Shown here piece after piece: positions 48,434 through 58,410 of a DNA stretch of 64,000 nucleotides. A program made the position numbers and the translations under genes. The DNA lies in the NCBI RefSeq assembly GCF_000447295.1, contig NZ_KE650771.1, positions 6,312,295 through 6,376,294 on the forward strand, written 5' to 3'. The DNA comes from Fischerella sp. PCC 9431 (lineage in GTDB: Bacteria; Cyanobacteriota; Cyanobacteriia; Cyanobacteriales; Nostocaceae). Each line of letters begins with the position of its first letter. Position 1 is the stretch's first letter. The notes beneath the pieces were generated by a model, which was given only the letters and a program-made list of their open reading frames with translations, searched no databases and was not told the DNA's origin.

Positions 48434-50317
48434 CTAAAGTTTCATGATCAAAGCTAATGCATAGTAAGACGGTCTATTTTCATGAGCTTGATTTCCACCT
48501 GTAGAACCGATGCTTACAGCATGGCTATGATTACCAGCCGGGTTAGTTTCAGCTAAAAAGTTAGCAAGAACATTTGTTTGCAAAGGATCTCTTGTTTTCG
48601 CCATATTCCCGCCACCAAAGTCGCCTCCACCACCAGTATCAAATTTCATGGCGTGGCTGTGATTACCTGCATCAAAAGTTGAACCAGAATGACTATGGCT
48701 AGGGATTTGATTGATATTTAGGGTTACAGTATCAGCACCACCTCGATCGCCAACACCATATTGCCGTCCAGATGCTACAATAAATCGATCTCTAAGATCT
48801 GGAGTGCCATTGCGTCCATCACACAATGCCCAGCCAGCAGGGATATTGTTGGCTTGTCCAGACCACATAAGAATCATACCTGTGACTACAGCACCATCAC
48901 CTACTAGCTTGCTAGCCATAACTATTCCAGCCTTGAGATCAGCTTCTCTTCCTCGGTTTAAGTCCCAAAATACAAACTCACCAGTGCTGTTTTGGGCTGT
49001 GCCATGATAGCCTAACCATCCCCAGTATTGATTGCTTTGATGAAAGCGAATTTTAGTATATTGCCTAAAATCATTAGTATTAGGGGAAAAGATTTCGAGA
49101 TGATAATCATTTGTGCTTTCTGGAATTGCTGCTTTATGTACACTCAGCGACCCAGCAAAACGACTATTGCCACCCTCAACATTAAGTGTATAGTTATCTA
49201 AATCGGTTGTGCCAATGCCAAGGTTACGGTCAATGGTTAAGGAGCCAGTAGTATGCACAGCAGCATCAATCTGTAGCGCACCAGAGGAATGACTTGAGCG
49301 TACAATACCATGCATTGTAATTACATCATTGTCATTGTCCCCCAAAGAGATATTACCAGCCATGTGTTCAGTATCACGGGCAATGACATCGCCTTGAACT
49401 TCTAAATTACCAGAAACACTAAGATTCCCAACAATGCCTGCGTTACCTGTTACCTCCAATTGATCTCGGACGCTCAGTGAGCCTGTGACACTCAAAGCAG
49501 AATTAGTGGCGATCGCACCTTCTACTTGCAAGTTTTGAGCAATGTTAATATTGCCCCGGAAGTTACTTTGATCAGCACGTACCTCAAACTGAGAAAAGTT
49601 ATTGCCATCATCCTGAGATAGCAACACTTCGTTTGCTGTATCAGAAACGCTTAGTTGCAAACCATTGTCAATGGAGGCAATTTTCCCCGCCCTTACTTGT
49701 TCAACTTGTTCTCCTACAATTTGGGGACGACGTAACAGGAGTTCTTGCAACGTTTTGCTCACCAAACGTCTTCCCTGGGCCTGTAAATCGGTGAGTTCGC
49801 CACTACTATTAATTGTGATTCTTGCCAGTACAATTGAAGTACCATCTTCAAGATAACTAGTTACAGGCTGCAAACGTATCCAGGGTACATATTCATATCT
49901 TCCCAAAGGACCCTCATCAAAGCGGAGAATTTGAGAAAATTGAATCGTAATCAAATAAGAAATATCTTCTGTTTGGGCATAACGCCTCAATTCTAGGACT
50001 ACCGGGACACTCACTTCCTCGTGTTCTTCATTAGGGGGATTGTTGCCAATGTCACCTCTGCCAGTGGAAGCAAGAGAAATCAGTTGTCCTTGAATATCAA
50101 CAGCGACTCCTGGTGCAATGATGACGGTAGTACCGCCAATCCTACCATTAACTTCGAGTCCTTGAGCCACACCCCACTCTTGGAAGTTGGCAAGTTGCAT
50201 TCGGTTTAAGGGTAGGTGAAATTCATTGAAGTCTTCATCAAAGTTCCTAGCAGAAAAATCGCCTTCAGTAAAAGGTGGTTCGGAATAACGATTTCTTTTA
50301 AGGGGTTCGTATTGCAT
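48434..50317 (-). CDS. eCIS tail fibre with collar domain (paralogue 1)
   Basis: The 627-residue protein starts with a conserved fibre N-terminus (KRNRYSEPPFTEGDFSARN, LNRMQLANFQEWG) shared with its neighbour at 50629. A repetitive beta-rich shaft follows (LSVTGSLSVRDQLEVTGNAG). A phage tail-collar domain ends the chain (MWSGQANNIPAGWALCDG, TPDLRDRFIVASGR, IPSHSHSGS, NRPSYYALALIMKL). Collar proteins bind surfaces or receptors; this is probably the contractile injection system's target-recognition fibre. It is the last gene of the operon. Confidence 0.88.
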   Translation of the reverse strand: MQYEPLKRNRYSEPPFTEGDFSARNFDEDFNEFHLPLNRMQLANFQEWGVAQGLEVNGRIGGTTVIIAPGVAVDIQGQLISLASTGRGDIGNNPPNEEHEEVSVPVVLELRRYAQTEDISYLITIQFSQILRFDEGPLGRYEYVPWIRLQPVTSYLEDGTSIVLARITINSSGELTDLQAQGRRLVSKTLQELLLRRPQIVGEQVEQVRAGKIASIDNGLQLSVSDTANEVLLSQDDGNNFSQFEVRADQSNFRGNINIAQNLQVEGAIATNSALSVTGSLSVRDQLEVTGNAGIVGNLSVSGNLEVQGDVIARDTEHMAGNISLGDNDNDVITMHGIVRSSHSSGALQIDAAVHTTGSLTIDRNLGIGTTDLDNYTLNVEGGNSRFAGSLSVHKAAIPESTNDYHLEIFSPNTNDFRQYTKIRFHQSNQYWGWLGYHGTAQNSTGEFVFWDLNRGREADLKAGIVMASKLVGDGAVVTGMILMWSGQANNIPAGWALCDGRNGTPDLRDRFIVASGRQYGVGDRGGADTVTLNINQIPSHSHSGSTFDAGNHSHAMKFDTGGGGDFGGGNMAKTRDPLQTNVLANFLAETNPAGNHSHAVSIGSTGGNQAHENRPSYYALALIMKL

Positions 50318-50339
50318 AATTTTCGATTTAAGCAGTTAA

Positions 50340-50582
50340 TTAAGTTTTGTTTTCCATCAATTCTTGAGGAATGACACCGTTGCTGTCTCCAGCGAGATTT
50401 TCTGTCTCCTGTTGTGCTTCTGTTGCTGCTAGTAGTTCTTCGAGTATTTGAATTGCACCACTAATGCGTAATAGAGTATTTTGTAGGTTGAGTTGTTTTG
50501 TCTCTAAGTCTGCGAGCATTTTTTGACCAGATGCGAATTCAGTCTTGAGGGATTGGAGGCGTTGTTCGAGTTGTTGTTTCAT
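50340..50582 (-). CDS. Small coiled-coil protein of the eCIS fibre region
   Basis: The 80-residue protein is nearly all heptad-like helix (EQRLQSLKTEFASGQKMLAD, then LETKQLNLQNTLLRISGAIQ). Proteins of this size occur beside phage-like tail fibre genes and may chaperone or trimerise them. No enzyme motif is present. It is sandwiched between the two fibre genes. Confidence 0.75.
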   Translation of the reverse strand: MKQQLEQRLQSLKTEFASGQKMLADLETKQLNLQNTLLRISGAIQILEELLAATEAQQETENLAGDSNGVIPQELMENKT

Positions 50583-50628
50583 TTTGAAATTGAGTGAAGA
50601 ATAATCTGTTTATTTATAAAAACAGTCG

Positions 50629-52761
50629 TCAACCTACGAGTTCTTTCCTAATAAATAACACCCATACATTCCAATATTCGTGATGATTGTGGCTTCGGAA
50701 GTCCGCATAAATCGACCATTGATTGCCATTGATATAAGGGTAGATTTGAATTATGTTACCTTTGTCGTTTTCGTTAATGTCTCCTTCCAGGGCTTGGAAA
50801 CCAGCAATTGTTGCTTCCCAATCACGGGCTAAAATCCCAGTATTGTAGTCTCCACGAAAGCCTTCGTATTTTCTGACCATAAAAGGCTTACTACCTTTTA
50901 TTCTGATATCGCCATTTACATCCAAGGTTCCGCTCGGATTAGTCGTGCCGATGCCAACATTACCTTGTTGATCGATTAGCATTCTTGTACCCTGAGTAAC
51001 ATCGTGGAACATAAGTTTGCCAGCACCTTCAGAATTTTCTGCTCCCGATGCAATAATGCTCCAGTTACGAGCACCGTTTGATGTATTATGAAGCCTGACC
51101 CAAGTCCCTCCAATTGAAGGACTCTCAACAATTAAATGGGCAAATTGCTTCTGATTGTTATCAACAATATGTAACTTGGCACCAGGATTGGTTGTACCGA
51201 TGCCAACATTATTCCCAACCGAGTTAATTGCTAATGGCTTATTTCCGTGAGATTGAATCCAGCTATAGTCTTGATGATAGCCCAGTCTAAGATTGGACTG
51301 ATTTGTCGGACCAATAATGAATGCATTACCATGAGCATCCTGCTTTTGATGAATAATATTTAGTTTCGCCCCTGGATTAGTTGTGCCGATGCCAACATTA
51401 CCATCATTTTGTACAGTCAGTTGCCATGCATCTCCATTCCAAAAGCCTAGTTTATTAGTATCATGACCTCCGACAAAACGATCAGAAGCAACCCAAAGAC
51501 CCCCATCATTGTTGTTCGACTGTAAACGACCCTTAACAATAAAATCGACATTTTGACCCCCACTACCATTCACCTCTAGCTTCGCTCCTGGATTCGTTGT
51601 TCCAATGCCAAGGCTACCCTCAATGGTTAAATTTTCAGTTGTGTGCAAAGCATCATCTACCCGTAGTGTCCCTGATGAATGCCCTGATCGCAACACGCCT
51701 GCAATTTTCACTTCATCATTGTCTGCATCACCCAAGGATACATTACCAGAGACATGCTCGACATCTCGTGCTGTCACATCTCCCTGTACCTCTAGATTAC
51801 CAGAGATTTTCAGGTTCCCAGCAATGTTGGCGTTGCTGGTGACAGCAAGTTCACTGGTATTTAAAGTCGCAGTTGCGATCGCACCTGTGACCTGTAAATC
51901 TTGTGTAATATCACAGTTGCCAGTTACACTTAAACTACTAGAGGCGATCGCACCTGTAACTTGCAAATCTTGATTAACATTCAGCTTGCCAGTGAAATTA
52001 CTGGTATCGGTACGCACCTCTAGCCGAGCAAAGTTATTACCATTCTCCTGAGATAGCAAGACTTCGTTGCCAGCATCAGGGACACTCAATTGCAAACCCT
52101 GATCTGTAGCCGCAAGTTTCCCTGCACTAACTTGTTTGACTTGTTTGACTTGTTCCCCTACTATCTGTGAACGACGCAACAGTAGTTCTTGCACTGTTTT
52201 ACTTACCAAACGCCGTCCCTGTGCTTTTAACTCTGTCAGTTCCCCATTACTTCTAACTACTACTCTTGCCAGTACAACAGAAGTACCATCGTCCACAAAG
52301 CCATTCACAGGCTGTAAACGTAGCCAAGGTGCATGTTCGTATCTACCCAGAGGTCCTTCATCGAAACGGAGAATTTGGGAAAACTGAATCGTGAGATAAA
52401 GGGGTTTATCAGGTGTTTGAGTGTAGCGCTTCAGATCTAGTACGACCGGGACTTTTACTTCTTCGTGGTCTTCGCTTGGGGGGTTTTTACCAATATCACC
52501 CTTGCCCTTACTAGAAAGAGAAATCAGTTGTCCTTGGCGATCAACAGCAACTCCTGGTGCAACGGTGAGGCTTGTACCACCAATACTACCACTTACTTCT
52601 AATCCTTGAGCAACTCCCCATTGCTGGAAATTAGCCAGTTGCATCCGATTTAAAGGGAGATGAAATTCAGTAAAATCTTCATCAAAGTTTCTGGCAGAAA
52701 AATTACCTTCATTTCGAGGAGGTTCAGAATAGCGATTGCGTTTAATGGGTTCGGATGACAT
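50629..52761 (-). CDS. eCIS tail fibre with GIGTTNP repeats (paralogue 2)
   Basis: The protein of ~710 residues shares its N-terminus (KRNRYSEPPRNEGNFSARN) with the collar fibre at 48434. Its distal half instead has four VGIGTTNPGAKL-type repeats, a trimeric fibre/intramolecular-chaperone-like pattern, and a different tip. The start MSSEPIKRN at 52761 has AAGGA eight bases upstream; the frame extends to 52902 but overlaps the preceding gene. Two fibres with a common base and different tips suggest alternative or combined target recognition. Confidence 0.85.
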   Translation of the reverse strand: MSSEPIKRNRYSEPPRNEGNFSARNFDEDFTEFHLPLNRMQLANFQQWGVAQGLEVSGSIGGTSLTVAPGVAVDRQGQLISLSSKGKGDIGKNPPSEDHEEVKVPVVLDLKRYTQTPDKPLYLTIQFSQILRFDEGPLGRYEHAPWLRLQPVNGFVDDGTSVVLARVVVRSNGELTELKAQGRRLVSKTVQELLLRRSQIVGEQVKQVKQVSAGKLAATDQGLQLSVPDAGNEVLLSQENGNNFARLEVRTDTSNFTGKLNVNQDLQVTGAIASSSLSVTGNCDITQDLQVTGAIATATLNTSELAVTSNANIAGNLKISGNLEVQGDVTARDVEHVSGNVSLGDADNDEVKIAGVLRSGHSSGTLRVDDALHTTENLTIEGSLGIGTTNPGAKLEVNGSGGQNVDFIVKGRLQSNNNDGGLWVASDRFVGGHDTNKLGFWNGDAWQLTVQNDGNVGIGTTNPGAKLNIIHQKQDAHGNAFIIGPTNQSNLRLGYHQDYSWIQSHGNKPLAINSVGNNVGIGTTNPGAKLHIVDNNQKQFAHLIVESPSIGGTWVRLHNTSNGARNWSIIASGAENSEGAGKLMFHDVTQGTRMLIDQQGNVGIGTTNPSGTLDVNGDIRIKGSKPFMVRKYEGFRGDYNTGILARDWEATIAGFQALEGDINENDKGNIIQIYPYINGNQWSIYADFRSHNHHEYWNVWVLFIRKELVG

Positions 52762-52823
52762 AGTTGTTTCCTTGATTTGATTTAGTGGATAAGCTAAGTC
52801 GGCACAAATGTAGGATGTTAAAT

Positions 52824-52851
52824 GATAACTGATAACTGATAACTGATAACT
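52824..52851. repeat. Heptanucleotide tandem repeat GATAACT x4
   Basis: Four perfect 7-bp copies lie in the gap between the fibre and tail-protein genes. It is another STRR-type array. Confidence 0.85.
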
Positions 52852-52852
52852 T

Positions 52853-54667
52853 TTAAAGCGATCGCATCCACCAGAAAGTATGTCCTGGTTTCTGCTGATC
52901 AATCACATTGGCAATTTCAAAGCGAATTTTGTTACGCTGATCTCTTGAAGTTGGACGCTGCTGAGAAAACAGAACCACGACACCAAATTCATTAGCTCTA
53001 GCACGCCATTCTCTTTCTTGGCCTTGAATGTTATAAGCTGAACCTCGGTCAGTAACTAGCAAATAGCCTTGACGATCAATTGCAATCTTAGTGGGATGGA
53101 CAAGTTTTCTCTGGTTGGTGATTTGGGTGATTTTTGGTGGTGTTTGCGACAAATCCACACGATATATAGCTGCTGGTTCAGCACGGTGTCGATTGCTATT
53201 ATCATCAACGATTCTTTCTCGTACTCCCGTATCGCAAATCAACAAAGATTGGGGACTTTCCCAAACTAAGCCTGTGGGAAAAATGAGTGGGTTTTGTTCA
53301 AGAGTCAGGTTTCCCAACAGTGAAGTCACTGACCAATTATTATTAGGATCAACCCTGAGTAGATCCGCAGCGCTGAAGGGGGAATTGCTTCTGGATGGTT
53401 CTTTCGCATCAGCAATAATTAACTGTCCTGTCATCACATCTCTAGCTAAAGCAGTGGGTTCGACTACTGTAGTTAAAATATGTTCTTCCACTGCTAAAGG
53501 ATCTGTACTGACAACAATGATTTTTGTGGCCGAACTACCCCGATGGCTGCCACGATCTAAAACTATAAATTGTTTGGATGTCTGCGTTTCAGTACCCAGC
53601 ACCATATCCACAGGATTAATAGCTGGTAGAGTGGGTGTCGTGCTTTGGTTAATCACAGCATTAATACTTCCAGGGGAAGCACTAAATGAGGAAATTGCTG
53701 AACCAGGACGGGAAGTGCGATCGCCAACACTTAAAAGATAGTAACGGTTCTGTTGATCGACAACCACTGCTGTCGGATTTTTGATTTCGTCTCCAGAATA
53801 AATGGGTTGAGGAACTGGTAAAGGATTACTTGATTGATAAGTAATTTCTCCTGTACTGGAAATTTTCCACAGTGCTGGTTTCCATTGATCTTGGTTTTCA
53901 ACTTCCCCACCTTGGTCAGCAATGATATAGTTGTTGTCACGGTCAACTGCGATCGCAGTTGGATGCAATAGCATCGCTACATTACCAACCACCCGGCTAT
54001 AAGCAACTGTTTTGAGTTGCACTGCGCCATCAGTCGTCAATTTTGCCCGCAACACTGCTTCCCCGTCATCAATGACAATGCGTGGTTTTTCTCCTGTAGC
54101 AGCATAAATATCCAAGTAAGTCAGTAAACCTGGTTTTAAGCCACGCTGCTGATAAATCAACAAAATCTCAGAAATAAATTTACGTTGTTGATATTCACTC
54201 CACTCTGGCTGAAATTCTAGTGCTAACCAAGAAGCTAACCAAGGTAAAAATTCTGGGGGAGTGCGCCAAGGATTAAAAAGTTGCGGGATTTTCTCAATAG
54301 TTTTAGCTAAAGAATTGTCAGCATTCAGGCGCAATTTTCCTTCGCTGTAGCTACTTTTGAGAGAATTAGTTAAGAAAATTTCTGTGTTACTAATACTTTT
54401 AACCCATACCTGTTCCTTAGTACCAACAATATTCAGCAAATCTCCAGACTGGAACTGATTAGCCTCCATCGCGCTACTAACTTCAATACGATTTTGACTT
54501 GCACTGACGATAGTAGCTTGGGCTTGCATGGCTTCAGCATCAGCAGGAATACCAGTCAGAATATGTTCAAAGATACGCAATGTGCGTGCTAGAAATAAAC
54601 TTGGGTCAGTTTCCGGCGACCAAAGGACAGAGGGAAGATATTTTGTATAGGTACTAATGTTGGTCAT
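52853..54667 (-). CDS. eCIS tail protein (gpI/Afp12-like) with beta-propeller-like region
   Basis: The N-terminal ~200 residues (YLPSVLWSPETDPSLFLARTLRIFEHILTG is the start region, later PPEFLPWLASWLALE, RGLKPGLLTYLDIYAATGEKP) match P2 gpI-type baseplate wedge proteins. The remaining ~400 residues contain NHL-like blades (HPTAIAVDRDNNYIIADQGG, NPTAVVVDQQNRYYLL, HPTKIAIDRQGYLLVTDRG), predicting a beta propeller. The fusion is unusual; the propeller may dock the fibres or bind a partner. It is placed between baseplate J and the fibres, as expected for Afp12. Confidence 0.82.
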   Translation of the reverse strand: MTNISTYTKYLPSVLWSPETDPSLFLARTLRIFEHILTGIPADAEAMQAQATIVSASQNRIEVSSAMEANQFQSGDLLNIVGTKEQVWVKSISNTEIFLTNSLKSSYSEGKLRLNADNSLAKTIEKIPQLFNPWRTPPEFLPWLASWLALEFQPEWSEYQQRKFISEILLIYQQRGLKPGLLTYLDIYAATGEKPRIVIDDGEAVLRAKLTTDGAVQLKTVAYSRVVGNVAMLLHPTAIAVDRDNNYIIADQGGEVENQDQWKPALWKISSTGEITYQSSNPLPVPQPIYSGDEIKNPTAVVVDQQNRYYLLSVGDRTSRPGSAISSFSASPGSINAVINQSTTPTLPAINPVDMVLGTETQTSKQFIVLDRGSHRGSSATKIIVVSTDPLAVEEHILTTVVEPTALARDVMTGQLIIADAKEPSRSNSPFSAADLLRVDPNNNWSVTSLLGNLTLEQNPLIFPTGLVWESPQSLLICDTGVRERIVDDNSNRHRAEPAAIYRVDLSQTPPKITQITNQRKLVHPTKIAIDRQGYLLVTDRGSAYNIQGQEREWRARANEFGVVVLFSQQRPTSRDQRNKIRFEIANVIDQQKPGHTFWWMRSL

Positions 54668-54679
54668 ATTATTTAGCTA

Positions 54680-56797
54680 TTACCTCAAGCGTTCAACGTT
54701 AATCTGATGATTTGTACCAGCACAAATAATTTCATAATCTGCGACTGGTACACGCACGAGGGGTTGATTAATGCTTTCAGGTCGATCAATTGGTTGATAA
54801 AATGGTTCCCCGGCTGATAATTTCAAATCAGCAATAAAACCAATCTCTGGATCTGGCTGAATGACTTCAAACAAGCTAGAAATATTGATTTCTTGTCCCA
54901 CTTCCCAGCCATGACCCTCCACACCACCCCAAATCGGATCGAGAAAACGACTGATTTTGCTCACAATTTTATTCTTCACCTGTTGTTGATAGTCTGCCTG
55001 TAGTAAACCGTTGTCAAACGCTCTTTGCCAAACCCTAATTTCTGCGATGACGTTAATTGGTAAATAACGAGGTGAGGTAACGTGTAACTGAGTGGTTACA
55101 GGACGCCGTTGTTCAAGGTAATCAGAAACTTCCCGCAGTAATTCTTCTGAAGGCATTGGTCTGGGGTTAGGATTACTCAAAGGAGCTTGGGGAATGATAA
55201 TTACGTTGACAGTGCCGATACTGCGATCAATTCCACCATAAGTCCAAGCATCACCAATTTCTGCTCCAGTTGGTCGTCTGTCATATTGCGTAAATTGTCT
55301 AGGTGCTAGACAGCGTACTTTTTTAACTTCGGTAGAAGCTTCCCTGGCTAAATACTCGTAATCCTCGACGGTGACAGCACGATAGCGGTTACGCAGCACT
55401 TCCGGAGCGCGTTGTTTGGTATCTTCAATTGATTCCTCGTCTGCACCATCAATAGCTGCACCTAAATTGGTAACTCCTGTCAGATTACCAATTGGTATCC
55501 GAATTACTTGAATACTATTAGCAGGGACATTCCCTTGTACACCGCCAACAACATAACGATAGGTCAAAGCACGAATCTCACTTCCCTGTGGGGGAATTGT
55601 CCCGTGACCATCAGGTGAAATTGTTGGATGATAATTACCAAAGGTAATTGTCCCTGTTACTGGGTTGAGGCGATAGTAATTTCCTGCACCTTTGGGTAAA
55701 TCTGCTTGGTAACTCCAAGTTGTCCATTCTGTAAAATCGCCATTATCTAAGGCTTCTCGTACTTGAATAATCAAATGTTCATAAGGGTCTTGCACCCTAG
55801 GTTGCTTAAACAGAGGTTGATATCGCAACTCAAAAAACTGGAAGGGTTCACCACTGCTAACTCCTAGTAGTTCCGGTTGGCTGATAGTCAGAGCATTGGT
55901 AGCGGGGACACTGTTGAAGAGGATATTATCGATACCAATTTCTACTGGTTGGGGAGTTTCACTTGTTGCTGTAGTGTTGGTAATACGAACGCCTAACCAA
56001 AAACGGGGCTGTTTGATTTCTTCAGCAATCTCTGCTTCCGACCAGTTGTCTGGATTTTGAACTGTCCAATCACTGGGAACTTGCACAGAGATAATACCAT
56101 TACTTTGCATTCCTTCTGTACCATCATTTACAGAAGTAATTGCTGACCAATTTTCTGGGGTGTTATTACCAGAAGAATAGTTCCAAGTTATGTTTATTTT
56201 ATTTTCTTTGACAGGTTCGGCAAAACGAAATACTAATTCAATTCTTTCTGTACTAGCAGCATCAAAACCAAGGACAAGCAGAATAGATTGGTTTGCTGCA
56301 ATAGTTATTTTGTTTCCTGTCAAAGGTGAACCAACTAAAGCAGAGGTTACATCTTCAATTTGAGTTTGATTAATAGATAAAGCTGTCGTTAAATTAATAG
56401 GTAAAACTGTTATTTCTTGATCTGTTTCAAAAACAATTCCCTCTTCTATTTCTGTTTGTGGTGTCGAAACTTGATGACCTTTAGGAATGCTCACTGGACT
56501 ACTACTTGTAGGTGCTATTTTATAGGTTAAAAAGGTAGAGGCGGGTGTAGCAGGATCACGGTTGATTCCTAGTAAGTTCAAAAATTCGATAAAGTTTTTT
56601 TCTGGTACACGATTGAGGCGGTAGATCATACTTTCCGCAATCCAGGCAAATAGCTCAATTAAAGCAATACCTAAATCACTGGGATTATGGTCAGTCCATT
56701 CCGGTGCATAGCGAGGAATTAACGCCCTGGTTTGTTCAACTATTTCTCGCCAGGTACGATCATCTAAATTCGGTGGGTCTACTCTACCTCTTGCCAT
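54680..56797 (-). CDS. Baseplate J-like protein (Afp11 type)
   Basis: The 705-residue protein has an N-terminal DRTWREIVEQTRALIPRYAPEWTDHNPSDLGIALIELFAW pattern (first halves quoted by motif: PEWTDHNPSDLG), the GGVQGNVPANSIQVI strand and the RAVTVEDYEYLAREAS motif typical of gpJ-like baseplate wedge proteins. It forms the baseplate wedge that triggers sheath contraction. It is between gp25 and the gpI-like protein, the standard eCIS order. Confidence 0.9.
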   Translation of the reverse strand: MARGRVDPPNLDDRTWREIVEQTRALIPRYAPEWTDHNPSDLGIALIELFAWIAESMIYRLNRVPEKNFIEFLNLLGINRDPATPASTFLTYKIAPTSSSPVSIPKGHQVSTPQTEIEEGIVFETDQEITVLPINLTTALSINQTQIEDVTSALVGSPLTGNKITIAANQSILLVLGFDAASTERIELVFRFAEPVKENKINITWNYSSGNNTPENWSAITSVNDGTEGMQSNGIISVQVPSDWTVQNPDNWSEAEIAEEIKQPRFWLGVRITNTTATSETPQPVEIGIDNILFNSVPATNALTISQPELLGVSSGEPFQFFELRYQPLFKQPRVQDPYEHLIIQVREALDNGDFTEWTTWSYQADLPKGAGNYYRLNPVTGTITFGNYHPTISPDGHGTIPPQGSEIRALTYRYVVGGVQGNVPANSIQVIRIPIGNLTGVTNLGAAIDGADEESIEDTKQRAPEVLRNRYRAVTVEDYEYLAREASTEVKKVRCLAPRQFTQYDRRPTGAEIGDAWTYGGIDRSIGTVNVIIIPQAPLSNPNPRPMPSEELLREVSDYLEQRRPVTTQLHVTSPRYLPINVIAEIRVWQRAFDNGLLQADYQQQVKNKIVSKISRFLDPIWGGVEGHGWEVGQEINISSLFEVIQPDPEIGFIADLKLSAGEPFYQPIDRPESINQPLVRVPVADYEIICAGTNHQINVERLR

Positions 56798-56811
56798 TTT
56801 GATTAGTTCCT

Positions 56812-57201
56812 TTATTGTGATTCTAGATAGAAAGGATAAATTAAATTTTGTAATTCGTATGTTGATTTTATCCGATAAGAAACTTTGATTATCAAACAGT
56901 TATGATCGTAATCATTATCAATTACTATTTCTTCAACAATAATTCTTGGCTCCCAAATTTTTAAAGCTTCTTCAACATAATAATGGGCAAGGTTTGCTGT
57001 CGCTCGGTTATTAGGTGCAAATAATAGGCTATTTAAGTTACAACCAAAGTTTGGTCGCATCACCCGCTCGTTATATTGAGTTCCTAAAATAAAGCGAATC
57101 GAATCTTGAATTTTTTGCTGCTGTTGGGATTGAGCAATACCACCACGAGCATTAATTTTTAAAGGAAAAGCGAAACCTTTACCGAGAAAATCAGCATTCA
57201 T
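56812..57201 (-). CDS. GPW/gp25 baseplate wedge protein (Afp9 type)
   Basis: The 129-residue protein matches gp25: GKGFAFPLKINARGGIAQSQ, IRFILGTQYNERVMRPNFGC and HYVEEALKIWEPRIIVEEI. It initiates sheath polymerisation at the baseplate. The conserved EPRI near residue 90 fits the family. It is directly upstream of baseplate J. Confidence 0.93.
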   Translation of the reverse strand: MNADFLGKGFAFPLKINARGGIAQSQQQQKIQDSIRFILGTQYNERVMRPNFGCNLNSLLFAPNNRATANLAHYYVEEALKIWEPRIIVEEIVIDNDYDHNCLIIKVSYRIKSTYELQNLIYPFYLESQ

Positions 57202-57206
57202 AGTCC

Positions 57207-57599
57207 TTAATCTCCTACCAAAACATTAGGAATACCACCTAAAACTATGCCTACTGCATTACCATTGTTTTGTTGTGTTGTATCAAACTGCCGCACAACA
57301 TTACCACTTTCTGCTCTAACTGTTTGGCTAAATGTGACAAACTCTACTCGACCTTTGACTGTACCACTCCTAATACCACCCCCGGAACCAGCTTCATCAC
57401 CAGTAGTCGTGGGAATCTGACTATTACTGGTAACTACTGGTTGACCGCCAACTCGCACGCTACTAGCTGTCTGTACAGTGCTACTAAGCTGTCCGATATT
57501 AGGATAAGCAACAGGAACTTGCCCGGTGGGACTGGGTGTATTGCACACATCAGGAAAGGCAAAACAAATGCCTTGAGTTGTTGTAATCGGTTTACCCAT
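57207..57599 (-). CDS. PAAR-like tip protein (DUF4150)
   Basis: The 130-residue protein begins MGKPITTTQGICFAFPDVC and contains YPNIGQLSSTVQTAS, VRVGGQPVVTSNSQIPTTTGDEAG and a terminal DTTQQNNGNAVG. These are hallmarks of DUF4150, a PAAR-like cap on VgrG/spike proteins in type VI secretion and eCIS loci. The start at 57599 is preferred over 57653, which runs into the preceding gene. It would sharpen the tip of the injection spike. Confidence 0.88.
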   Translation of the reverse strand: MGKPITTTQGICFAFPDVCNTPSPTGQVPVAYPNIGQLSSTVQTASSVRVGGQPVVTSNSQIPTTTGDEAGSGGGIRSGTVKGRVEFVTFSQTVRAESGNVVRQFDTTQQNNGNAVGIVLGGIPNVLVGD

Positions 57600-57601
57600 A
57601 A

Positions 57602-58408
57602 TTAACTTACCTCCAGTGTTGCATTTGGTTCGTTTGCTAGACGATCTTCCCAATTAAAAATTGCACGCCAGGTAATCAGAAATTTTCCTGATTGCTCAGG
57701 ATTTTGAGCTAGAAAGTCATAGACTACTGTATCAACACCAAGGTTGATAGATACTGGCGGTGAAATAGGCGAACCATTGATTTTAATTGCTAGATTAGGA
57801 TTAGCGGGGATGGTGAGCAAGAAAACTTGATGGCGATCGCTATTGTTTTCTTCTTGATACTGGTACTCAACGATATCTCCAGTTTGTAAATGAGGAAGAT
57901 TATCTAAATGACTACCATTAAAAAATTGGTTTTGAAATCCTTCTGGTAAAGCAAAAGGTTGATTGGGGTTTGCCTGAAAGTTGACCACATCGCCGATTAG
58001 TTCGCTACGGGGAGCTTCTGAGCGACTGCGCCAACCGTAATTTAATGTCATTGTTTCTCCGAAATTGTTTTCTGATTGGCGTTTTATTCGTACTGTGCCA
58101 AAATGACCAGGTTGACTAGTGTCGCGAACGGCAACTAGGTCTAACGTGGGTTTAATTGCTACTAAATCGCTTTCTAAATGAATGGCTAAGGGTGGTTCCT
58201 CCGATTCTATTTCAGACTTTTCATATTCCATATCACTCATCAAAATTTCTTCTTGTTTTTCGGCCATGCTCCCATCTGTAAGTACGGTTTGTTTGGCAAT
58301 TAATACTCCTAATGGTTGTACAGGTGGTGCTTGTTTGTCTGCTGCACGGCTGGCGAGTATAAATTGTGTCGGGTATGGAAAACTAATTGGATTAACATCT
58401 AAGAACAT
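57602..58408 (-). CDS. DUF2169-like protein of the eCIS spike region
   Basis: The 268-residue protein has no enzyme motif. The middle resembles DUF2169: HLESDLVAIKPTLDLVAVRDTS, GTVRIKR, GWRSRSEAPRSE and QNQFFNGSHLDNLPHLQTGD. DUF2169 proteins accompany DUF4150 tips and VgrG in type VI loci and are thought to help load effectors. It lies between the VgrG-like protein and the PAAR-like tip, which supports that. The similarity is by eye only. Confidence 0.6.
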   Translation of the reverse strand: MFLDVNPISFPYPTQFILASRAADKQAPPVQPLGVLIAKQTVLTDGSMAEKQEEILMSDMEYEKSEIESEEPPLAIHLESDLVAIKPTLDLVAVRDTSQPGHFGTVRIKRQSENNFGETMTLNYGWRSRSEAPRSELIGDVVNFQANPNQPFALPEGFQNQFFNGSHLDNLPHLQTGDIVEYQYQEENNSDRHQVFLLTIPANPNLAIKINGSPISPPVSINLGVDTVVYDFLAQNPEQSGKFLITWRAIFNWEDRLANEPNATLEVS

Positions 58409-58410
58409 AG

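Noticed and set aside
53091-53741. A 216-codon open frame on the plus strand
   Set aside because: It lies wholly inside the minus-strand gpI-like tail gene, has no recognisable domain and reflects codon bias of the real gene.
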